Below are positions 57,550 to 64,000 of a stretch of 64,000 nt of DNA, piece by piece. How positions within the stretch are numbered: the first letter of the stretch is position 1; the number at the start of each line of letters is the position of its first letter. This DNA comes from Candidatus Hydrogenedentota bacterium. GTDB taxonomy: Bacteria; Hydrogenedentota; Hydrogenedentia; Hydrogenedentales; SLHB01. The stretch is from the NCBI GenBank assembly GCA_020848835.1, contig JADLHJ010000084.1, forward strand, positions 1-64,000, read 5' to 3'. The notes beneath the pieces are model-generated. The model saw nothing but the letters and a program-made list of their open reading frames with translations. It was not told where the DNA came from and searched no databases. The position numbers and the translations under genes were made by a program.

Positions 57550-58637
57550 AACAGCTCGCAATCGCTGGAATGGGCACTGCGCTGCCAGCCCACTCAATCG
57601 GAATCGACGAATCGCTCGTGTACGCCGCGAAAGCATTTGAGGCATCTGGCGAACAAGAGAGGCAACTAAAACTCTTGTACAAGATGACCGGCGTGCAACG
57701 CAGGCACACGTGCGTGCTCAACGCGCCAGAGGGCGAACCCAATCGCCAGCCGTTTTTTCCCGACCCCAACGGCACCATGCGGCAGGGGCCAACTATCCGC
57801 GCGCGGATGGAAAAATACGAGAACGATTCATTGCCGTTGGCGTTGGAGGCGTCGCGTAAAGCACTCGAAGAATCGAACATTGAGCCGCTGGCGATCACGC
57901 ATCTCGTGACGATTTCTTGCAGTGGCTTCGCGGCCCCGGGTGTGGATATCGGTCTTATAAAAGGACTGGGCCTGCCGTTCACGTGCCAACGAACGCATGT
58001 AGGCTTCATGGGTTGTCACGGCGCGCTAAATGGTTTGCGCGTGGCGCGAGGGTTTATCGAAAGCGATCCGAACGCGCGCGTGCTACTGTGCGCCGTCGAG
58101 TTGTGCAGCCTTCACTATCATTACGGGTGGAACCCCGAGCAGATCGTAGCGAACGCGTTATTCGCGGACGGCTCCGCAGCCATCGTCGCGACCGCGGCAA
58201 ACGACACAGAGGGCGCCTGGACAATCGCCAACACGGGTTCGTGTCTCGTACCCGAATCCGAAGACGCAATGACCTGGCGCATCGGCAACAACGGGTTCAT
58301 CATGTCGCTGTCCTCGCGCGTGCCGGAACTCATCGGTAGCCATCTGCGCCCGTGGATGGAAGGTTGGCTGCAACAGAACAAATTGACGCTCGGCGATATT
58401 AGGTCCTGGGCTGTGCACCCCGGCGGGCCACGCATCCTCGGCTCGGTCGTAAAGGCCTTGAATCTCGCAAAGGACGCCGTAGATATTTCCCGCGAAGTCC
58501 TCCGCGATCACGGCAACATGTCGTCGCCGACGATTCTCTTTATCCTCAACCGGCTACGAGAAGCCAGTGCCCCCCGGCCCTGTGTGGCGCTAGGGTTTGG
58601 CCCGGGATTGATGGCTGAAGCAACTTTGTTTGTATAA
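57546..58637 (+). CDS. Type III polyketide synthase (chalcone/stilbene synthase superfamily)
   Basis: A 363-residue homodimeric ketosynthase-like enzyme that extends acyl-CoA starters with malonyl-CoA. The catalytic triad is complete: Cys in VGFMGCHGALNGL (~159), His in SWAVHPGGPRIL (~300) and Asn in RDHGNMSSPT (~330). The C-terminal CVALGFGPGL is the family signature. GTG 57546 overlaps the reductase stop; the frame extending to 56826 overlaps the reductase and is discarded. With the methyltransferase and reductase it probably makes a modified alkylpyrone or alkylresorcinol. Confidence 0.92.
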   Translation: MKQLAIAGMGTALPAHSIGIDESLVYAAKAFEASGEQERQLKLLYKMTGVQRRHTCVLNAPEGEPNRQPFFPDPNGTMRQGPTIRARMEKYENDSLPLALEASRKALEESNIEPLAITHLVTISCSGFAAPGVDIGLIKGLGLPFTCQRTHVGFMGCHGALNGLRVARGFIESDPNARVLLCAVELCSLHYHYGWNPEQIVANALFADGSAAIVATAANDTEGAWTIANTGSCLVPESEDAMTWRIGNNGFIMSLSSRVPELIGSHLRPWMEGWLQQNKLTLGDIRSWAVHPGGPRILGSVVKALNLAKDAVDISREVLRDHGNMSSPTILFILNRLREASAPRPCVALGFGPGLMAEATLFV

Positions 58638-58704
58638 TGAAGGTCGTGCAGCATAGTAGCCGTCCAAACAGCCCAGGTAGGTCTCAAAAAAACAAGAGGA
58701 AAGC

Positions 58705-58959
58705 ATGGAAATACCTGTCGCAATCGAACCACTCATAAACGAGCAGTTGGCATCTGGTCGATACGAGTCCATAGAAATCTTGCTCCATGATGCGTTAACG
58801 ATACTCAAAGACCAGCAGGATGATGACTTGGAAGAATTACGCGCGATGTTGCAGGAAGGCCTTGACGAAATTGAACGAGGCGAAACTTTGCCCGCCGAAG
58901 AGGTCTTTGCCGAACTCCGCGCGCTTCAGGCCTCCTATCGCAATAATCACTCAGCGTGA
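58705..58959 (+). CDS. ParD-like antitoxin
   Basis: An 84-residue protein. The N-terminal IAIEPLINEQL-type ribbon-helix-helix (PVAIEPLINEQLASGRYESI) is followed by an acidic helical tail (DLEELRAMLQEGLDEIERGE), the CopG/ParD pattern of DNA binding plus toxin wrapping. GAGGAA precedes the ATG. It overlaps the toxin gene by 4 nt. Confidence 0.85.
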   Translation: MEIPVAIEPLINEQLASGRYESIEILLHDALTILKDQQDDDLEELRAMLQEGLDEIERGETLPAEEVFAELRALQASYRNNHSA

Positions 58960-59252
58960 AAAAGCTTCGCTTTTCGCGAAAGGCCGGGCGCGACCTTAAA
59001 GTCATTTACAAATACATTGCGCAAGATAACGTTACGGCCGCCGATAGGGTGCTGGAGGAAATCCAGCAGGCATGCGGGCACATTCTCGAACTTCCCAAGC
59101 TGGGACGTGCGCGTCCTGATGCTGGCCAAAATTTGAGATATTTTCCGGTGTCCGACTACAACATCTTCTATCAGATTAAAGGTAGCAGCGTTATTATTGT
59201 GCGTGTGATCCATGGCAAGAGAGATATACGGCGTGCGCTGAACTATGAATAG
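58956..59252 (+). CDS. ParE/RelE family toxin
   Basis: A 98-residue toxin with the ParE fold: KAGRDLKVIYKYIAQDN, LEEIQQACGHILELPKLGR and the C-terminal RYFPVSDYNIFYQIKG. Likely inhibits gyrase or replication unless bound by the antitoxin. GTG 58956 overlaps the antitoxin stop. The pair stands alone beside the PKS operon. Confidence 0.88.
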   Translation: MKKLRFSRKAGRDLKVIYKYIAQDNVTAADRVLEEIQQACGHILELPKLGRARPDAGQNLRYFPVSDYNIFYQIKGSSVIIVRVIHGKRDIRRALNYE

Positions 59253-59264
59253 CACTCTATAACT

Positions 59265-60242
59265 ATGCAAATTGGAACTATACAACTCGACAAACCCCTA
59301 GCCCTCGCGCCAATGGAGGACGTGACGGATATTCCGTTTCGTCTCGTTTGCAAGCGCTTGGGCGCAGATTTGCTGTACACGGAGTTCACGAGCAGCGAGG
59401 CCTTGATACGCGATGCCCGCAAAGCGCTCGCCAAAATCCGTATTGTCGAAGAAGAACGTCCGGTGGCGGTGCAGATTTTCGGCGGTGTCGAAACTTCCAT
59501 GGAAGGCGCGGCACAGGTTGCCGAGCGTGCGAACCCGGACTTCATCGACATCAATTGCGGGTGTTGGGTAAAGAAAGTCGCGCTTCGCGAATCGGGCGCG
59601 GGCCTGCTCCGCAATTTGGTGAAGTTCGAAGCGATAGTGAAATCGGTTATTGCAGGCACTAGCCTTCCGGTTACCGTAAAAACGCGTCTTGGCTGGGATG
59701 AAAAAAGCATCGTCATTCTCGACGTGGCCCGCATGGTTGAACAAGCGGGTGCAAAGGCGCTCGCGATTCATTGCCGCACACGCGATCAAGGTCATCGCGG
59801 CAATGCTGACTGGACGTGGCTGGAAAAGGTTAAACAAGTTGTCTCTATTCCAGTCATTGGAAACGGAGATATACAGACGCCGGAAGACGTCAAAGAAATG
59901 TTTGAAACGGGCTGTGATGGCGTAATGATTGGCCGCGGCGCGATCCAGAATCCCTGGATATTTCAGCAGGCGAAACATTTCATGCAGCACGAAGAACATA
60001 TGCCGGAACCGACAATTGCGGATCGCATCGATGTCTGTTTGGAACATCTACGACTTATCGTCGAAGCACGGGGCGAACAGCGCGGTGTCGTAGAATTTCG
60101 TAAACACTATGCAGGTTATTTGAAGGGCGTGCGAAACGCGGCAAAGGTGCGGAGCGAGCTGATGCACTTCAATGAATATGCTCCTGTCGAGGCCCGCCTG
60201 ATCGCATTTATTGACGAATGTATGAGCGAGGCCGCGGCATGA
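59265..60242 (+). CDS. dus: tRNA-dihydrouridine synthase
   Basis: A 325-residue FMN enzyme reducing uridines in tRNA. It has ALAPMEDVTDIPFR, IDINCGCWVKKV (catalytic Cys), TVKTRLGWDE and GCDGVMIGRGAIQNPW. In most members the Cys is followed by Pro (GCP); here it is Trp. It is closest to DusB-like proteins. The stop overlaps the araD start (ATGA), linking tRNA modification with sugar metabolism genes by position only. Confidence 0.93.
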   Translation: MQIGTIQLDKPLALAPMEDVTDIPFRLVCKRLGADLLYTEFTSSEALIRDARKALAKIRIVEEERPVAVQIFGGVETSMEGAAQVAERANPDFIDINCGCWVKKVALRESGAGLLRNLVKFEAIVKSVIAGTSLPVTVKTRLGWDEKSIVILDVARMVEQAGAKALAIHCRTRDQGHRGNADWTWLEKVKQVVSIPVIGNGDIQTPEDVKEMFETGCDGVMIGRGAIQNPWIFQQAKHFMQHEEHMPEPTIADRIDVCLEHLRLIVEARGEQRGVVEFRKHYAGYLKGVRNAAKVRSELMHFNEYAPVEARLIAFIDECMSEAAA

Positions 60243-60928
60243 GCATCGCCGATTTAAAAAAAGCCGTCTGCGACGCGAACCTCGATTTGGTATTTCATGG
60301 CCTGGTCAAAATGACGTTCGGCAACGCCAGCGCGATCGATCGCGAAGCCGGGCTCGTGGTGATCAAACCCAGCGGCGTCTCTTACGAAAAAATGAAACCG
60401 CGTGATATGGTCGTCGTAAATGTAGCGGGCGAAGTGGTCGAGGGGGACTACAGGCCTTCCGTCGATCTGCCCACGCACCTGCGGTTGTATGAAGCGTTTC
60501 CGTCCGTCGGTGGCGTAGCGCATTCACACTCGCACTACGCAACGTGCTGGGCGCAGGCTTGCCGCGCGATTCCCTGTCTCGGCACCACGCACGCGGACTA
60601 TTTCTACGGAGACGTTCCGGTCACCGAGGTATTAACTAAAATGGAAGTGGGGGATCATTACGAGCGCGCCATAGGCGACTCGATTGTGCAGGCTTTCAAG
60701 GAACGCGACCCGCTTGAATGTCCCGGCGTGCTGGTGGCAAATCATGCGCCCTTCGCTTGGGGTAAGTCCGTCGGAGATGCTGTTGAACATGCGCGCGTCC
60801 TCGAAGAAGTCGCGCAACTCGCGCTGCATACCCTTGCCATTGACCCTGGAAAGAAATCAATCGCCGATCACCTCCTCGACAAACATTTCCTGCGCAAACA
60901 CGGGGACCACGCCTACTACGGCCAGTAG
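60239..60928 (+). CDS. araD: L-ribulose-5-phosphate 4-epimerase (class II aldolase)
   Basis: A 229-residue zinc enzyme interconverting L-ribulose-5-P and D-xylulose-5-P. Motifs: GNASAIDREAGLVVIKPSG (phosphate), zinc-binding AHSHSHYAT and NHAPFAWG. Length and motif order match AraD rather than fuculose aldolase. ATG 60239 overlaps the dus stop. No other arabinose genes are nearby. Confidence 0.88.
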   Translation: MSIADLKKAVCDANLDLVFHGLVKMTFGNASAIDREAGLVVIKPSGVSYEKMKPRDMVVVNVAGEVVEGDYRPSVDLPTHLRLYEAFPSVGGVAHSHSHYATCWAQACRAIPCLGTTHADYFYGDVPVTEVLTKMEVGDHYERAIGDSIVQAFKERDPLECPGVLVANHAPFAWGKSVGDAVEHARVLEEVAQLALHTLAIDPGKKSIADHLLDKHFLRKHGDHAYYGQ

Positions 60929-61036
60929 CGCCCGCTCTCCGCGGCGGGCGTTCCTGCGGGCTGTCGATAAGTCACATTCGGCCCGGAGACCGTGCGCTAC
61001 TGTCACGATGGTGCGCATTGCTATACTTCCTGCCCT

Positions 61037-63673
61037 ATGGGGCAGCAATGGAAAAAACTTGGGGACATCTCGCAGGCGAACCTTACGCCGATGCTGCGTC
61101 AATACCTCGAAGCCAAGGCGGAAAGCGGCGATTCTCTTCTGTTTTTCCGCATGGGCGATTTTTACGAACTGTTCTTTGAAGACGCCGTCGAGGCGGCGGA
61201 GTTGCTCGGAATCGCGCTGACCTCGCGCGACGCGGTGAACAAAGACGACCGCATCCCCATGGCGGGCGTGCCCGTGCGCGCGGTGGACTCGTATCTCGCC
61301 AAGGCCATCAAGGCCGGACGCACCATCACCATCTGCGAACAGGTCGAAGACCCAAAAGAAGCCAAGGGCGTTGTAAAGCGCGCGATTGTGCGCACCATTA
61401 CCCCCGGCACAGTTATCGAGCCACACCTCCTGGAAGAAGGCAGCAACAATTACCTCGCTGCACTTTGCGTACGCGGCGACCGCGCGGGACTGTCGCTGGT
61501 GGATATCACCACAGGCGAGTTCCTCGCTGCGCAGATCGACGGCGACGTCGAGCGAACCTTGTTCGACGAACTTACGCGAATGGCGCCGGCAGAGTTATTG
61601 GTTCCTTCGAGTTTCAACGGACAATCGCTCGCTAGGCTGCGCTTACGATTTTCAGGCACTGCCTTTACAAGCCGGAATGACGACGAGTTTGATGTCGCCG
61701 ATGCGCGCACAAACCTGCTGGACCAGTTCGGCCTTGCCACTCTAAAAGGCATCGGCCTCGACGATGCACCCGAAGCGGCGAGCTGCGCGGGCGCCGTTTT
61801 GTCATACGTACGCTCCACGCAACGAGACATGGCGCCGCTGTTGCGGCTGCCACGCCGCTATAGCCCTTCGCAGTTCGTCGTGCTCGATGGCAACACCCAG
61901 CGCAATCTTGAACTTGTCGAATCGATGATCGACAAAAAGGGCAAGGGAACGCTGATGTCCGTGCTCGACCGCACGACAACCAGCATGGGCAGCCGCAAAC
62001 TGCGCCACTGGATTCTTCATCCCCTGTTAGATGTCAGCGCGATTCGCGAACGCCTTGACGCTGTGGAGGAACTGCACGGCAATGCGGAACTCCGCCTGAC
62101 CCTCCGCGAAATCTTGCGCGGCATTGCCGATCTCGAACGCCTCACTGCGCGCCTTACGTCGCGTTCGGCCAACGCACGCGACGTAAAAGCCCTTGGTGTT
62201 TCTTTGTCAAACGCGCCAGCATTGCGCGCTTCGCTGGATACATGCCAGTCGGCGATGCTCGCCGCGTTTCGCGACGGCATGGATGAATTGAAAGACGTAA
62301 CCGGCTGGATCGCGGACGAGATTATCGATGAACCGCCTCTCGCGCTGATGGACGGCGGCATCATGCGCGATGGCTGCGATCCGGAACTCGATCGGCTGCG
62401 CGTGCTCGTGCGCGGAGGGCGCGATTGGATTGCGACCTTGCAACGCGAAGAATCCGAGCGCACGAAGATTCCAAATCTGAAAGTCGGCTACAACAAGGTT
62501 TTTGGATACTTCATCGAAATTACGCGTTCCTACGCGCACCTTGTGCCGCCCGACTACGAGCGCAAGCAGACCCTCGTAAACGCCGAGCGCTATATCACGC
62601 CCACGCTCAAATCGCGCGAGGAAGAAATCGTCAGCGCCGACGAAAAAATGAAGCAGCTCGAATACGATCTATTTGTGAAGGTTCGGGAGCGCATCGCAAA
62701 TGAAGCGCGCCGCATCCAGGCTACCGCCGATACGATCGCAGGCATAGACGTTTTGTTGTCGCTGGCAGAAACCGCGTCCGCGAAGAATTACTGCAAGCCC
62801 GAGATCGAAGATGGGGGAGAGCTGCGCATCCGCGACGGCCGTCACCCTGTCGTCGAAGACCTGATGTCCCGCAACGATTTCGTAGCAAACGACACGCACC
62901 TCGATCCCAATGGGGCCTGTATGCAAATCGTCACCGGACCCAATATGGCGGGTAAATCAACCTACCTGCGCCAGGTCGCCCTCATCACGCTCATGGCACA
63001 GATCGGCAGCTATGTTCCCGCGTCCGCCGCGCATATCGATGTCGTTGATCGCATTTTCACCCGCGTTGGCGCATCGGACAACCTTGTGCGCGGTGAAAGT
63101 ACTTTCATGGTCGAGATGATTGAGACGGCCAATATTCTCAATTCGGCAACGGATAAGAGCCTTCTCGTACTTGATGAGATTGGACGCGGCACCAGCACCT
63201 TCGACGGCATCAGCATCGCATGGTCCGTCGCGGAGCACATCCACGATCGCATCCGCGCCAAGACCCTCTTCGCCACGCATTACCACGAACTCACGGAACT
63301 CGCCAACAAACTCGAACACGCAAAAAACGTAAATGTCGCCGTGCGCGAGTGGGGCGGAAAGGTCATCTTTCTATACCGCATCGTCGATGGCGGCGCGGAC
63401 CACAGCTACGGCATCCAGGTCGCAAAACTCGCCGGCCTGCCTAAACATGTCATCGAACGCGCCCGCGACATCCTGGAATCGCTCGAATCCGGCAATACGG
63501 CATCGCTCGGCCTTCCACAACAAATGTATCTCTTCGGCCCCACAACGCCTTTACAGCCCAGCGCCATCGAACGTGAACTAGAATCCATCAACCCCGATGA
63601 CTTAAGCCCCCGCGAAGCGCACGAACTCGTCTGCCACCTCAAGCATCTACTCGCCAAACCACGCAAGGAATAG
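61037..63673 (+). CDS. mutS: DNA mismatch repair protein MutS
   Basis: An 878-residue mismatch-recognition ATPase. Domain I has FFRMGDFYELFFEDA with the mismatch-contacting F-x-E (FYE). The ATPase domain has Walker A TGPNMAGKSTYLRQ (~635), then LLVLDEIGRGTSTFDG and THYHEL. ATG 61037 (MGQQWKK) is chosen over GTG 60992, which only adds low-quality residues; the Shine-Dalgarno is weak for both. It is followed by a strong inverted repeat. Confidence 0.96.
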   Translation: MGQQWKKLGDISQANLTPMLRQYLEAKAESGDSLLFFRMGDFYELFFEDAVEAAELLGIALTSRDAVNKDDRIPMAGVPVRAVDSYLAKAIKAGRTITICEQVEDPKEAKGVVKRAIVRTITPGTVIEPHLLEEGSNNYLAALCVRGDRAGLSLVDITTGEFLAAQIDGDVERTLFDELTRMAPAELLVPSSFNGQSLARLRLRFSGTAFTSRNDDEFDVADARTNLLDQFGLATLKGIGLDDAPEAASCAGAVLSYVRSTQRDMAPLLRLPRRYSPSQFVVLDGNTQRNLELVESMIDKKGKGTLMSVLDRTTTSMGSRKLRHWILHPLLDVSAIRERLDAVEELHGNAELRLTLREILRGIADLERLTARLTSRSANARDVKALGVSLSNAPALRASLDTCQSAMLAAFRDGMDELKDVTGWIADEIIDEPPLALMDGGIMRDGCDPELDRLRVLVRGGRDWIATLQREESERTKIPNLKVGYNKVFGYFIEITRSYAHLVPPDYERKQTLVNAERYITPTLKSREEEIVSADEKMKQLEYDLFVKVRERIANEARRIQATADTIAGIDVLLSLAETASAKNYCKPEIEDGGELRIRDGRHPVVEDLMSRNDFVANDTHLDPNGACMQIVTGPNMAGKSTYLRQVALITLMAQIGSYVPASAAHIDVVDRIFTRVGASDNLVRGESTFMVEMIETANILNSATDKSLLVLDEIGRGTSTFDGISIAWSVAEHIHDRIRAKTLFATHYHELTELANKLEHAKNVNVAVREWGGKVIFLYRIVDGGADHSYGIQVAKLAGLPKHVIERARDILESLESGNTASLGLPQQMYLFGPTTPLQPSAIERELESINPDDLSPREAHELVCHLKHLLAKPRKE

Positions 63674-63677
63674 AGCC

Positions 63678-63743
63678 AAAGGAGCACGGGCGTCCCGCCC
63701 GTGATTTGGGAGTTCATCACGGGCGGGACGCCCGTGCTCCTTT
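63678..63743. repeat. 28-bp perfect inverted repeat (copy 2), probable terminator
   Basis: Arms 63678-63705 and 63716-63743 are perfect reverse complements over 28 bp, separated by 10 nt. Each arm is itself palindromic (CACGGGCGTCCCGCCCGTG). The right arm runs into TTTT. A diverged copy lies at 18670-18740. It is probably a dispersed REP-like element doubling as the mutS terminator. Confidence 0.85.
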
Positions 63744-63781
63744 TCCCGCTCTATTGAGGTTAAAGGCTCATCAATAGAACG

Positions 63782-63810
63782 TCGATAAAAGAAACAATTC
63801 TGAGTACAAT
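63782..63810 (+). promoter_or_regulatory. Candidate promoter of the hemolysin III gene
   Basis: TCGATA (63782-63787) and TACAAT (63805-63810) are separated by 17 nt, 35 nt upstream of the TTG start. Confidence 0.4.
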
Positions 63811-63845
63811 GAGGCAGCGCAAAGTCAGATAGGCAGAAGGTAGTA

Positions 63846-64000
63846 TTGGCCTTGAGTCCGAGCGATAAACAATTACGCGAAGAATTAGCCAACAGCATCA
63901 CGCACGGCATCGGATTTGTCCTGAGCGTGGCGGGGTTGGTCGTTCTAGTCGTCTCCGCCTCGATGCGCGGCGACCCATATATGGTCGTCAGTTTCTCGGT
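63846..64000 (+). CDS. Hemolysin III/TrhA family membrane protein, N-terminal part
   Basis: A frame from TTG 63846 with AAGG upstream runs off the window after 51 residues (EELANSITHGIGFVLSVAGL and then VVLVVSASMRG). The EE-x-ANSxTHGxG segment is the conserved entry of hemolysin III/TrhA (PAQR-type) membrane proteins, and the first transmembrane helix is visible. The remainder lies outside the window. Confidence 0.85.
   Translation, partial: MALSPSDKQLREELANSITHGIGFVLSVAGLVVLVVSASMRGDPYMVVSFS

Overview
The window looks like a chromosomal segment of a free-living, GC-rich Gram-negative bacterium with a saccharolytic lifestyle. The gene mix is typical of Hydrogenedentota, Planctomycetota and related lineages: a Tat-exported Gfo/Idh oxidoreductase, a DUF1080 lipoprotein, a PQQ-type beta-propeller, PKD+SUMF1 and ELWxxDGT-repeat proteins, HEAT-repeat proteins with a planctomycete-like C-terminal domain, and a PknB-type kinase. 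The lineage is an inference from content only; no rRNA or other phylogenetic marker was analysed. No CRISPR array, insertion sequence or intact prophage was seen.

Layout. 1-8.1 kb: an MGH1-like glycosidase diverges from a Gfo/Idh and HEAT-repeat pair, followed by a scar made of two decayed gene tails, a one-haem secreted protein and a GNAT enzyme. 8.1-17 kb (minus strand): a 1416-residue secreted multidomain hydrolase, and a four-gene GntR(YtrA)-ABC-permease-permease operon with a perfect operator palindrome. 17-31.6 kb: a phage-like HGG-motif protein, a palindromic intergenic repeat, lytic transglycosylase, CTP synthase with an unusual leader, a coiled-coil membrane protein ending the plus run, a minus cluster (PIG-L deacetylase, His-tailed lipoprotein, HAD phosphatase, small membrane proteins), a GT87-like transferase, a helical-repeat protein and a PQQ-type propeller. 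31.6-39.4 kb (minus): PKD+SUMF1 protein, GH67-like glycosidase plus DUF1080 lipoprotein, tRNA-Asp, a small lipoprotein and leuS.

39.5-46.6 kb is the most unusual part. A PknB-like kinase with a CBM9-like sensor domain, an ELWxxDGT-repeat protein and an FHA-GAF-sigma54 activator form one operon with 3-4 nt overlaps and a terminator. Directly downstream lies a textbook GG-N10-GC sigma-54 promoter driving small genes that ordinary gene finding can miss. The first encodes a 57-residue protein resembling the activator's own Fis-type DNA-binding domain. A GC-rich candidate structured RNA follows.

47-64 kb: an esterase; a PHP / GH4 / HEAT / acylphosphatase operon (minus); a secreted beta-helix-like protein; thiC coupled to a rhodanese; a compact type III polyketide synthase operon (methyltransferase, FAD reductase, PKS); a ParDE-type toxin-antitoxin pair; dus-araD; mutS followed by a 28-bp perfect inverted repeat; and the start of a hemolysin III/TrhA gene.

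Many start codons were reassigned from the longest open frame to starts supported by Shine-Dalgarno spacing, signal peptides or stop/start overlaps; these choices are stated per gene.
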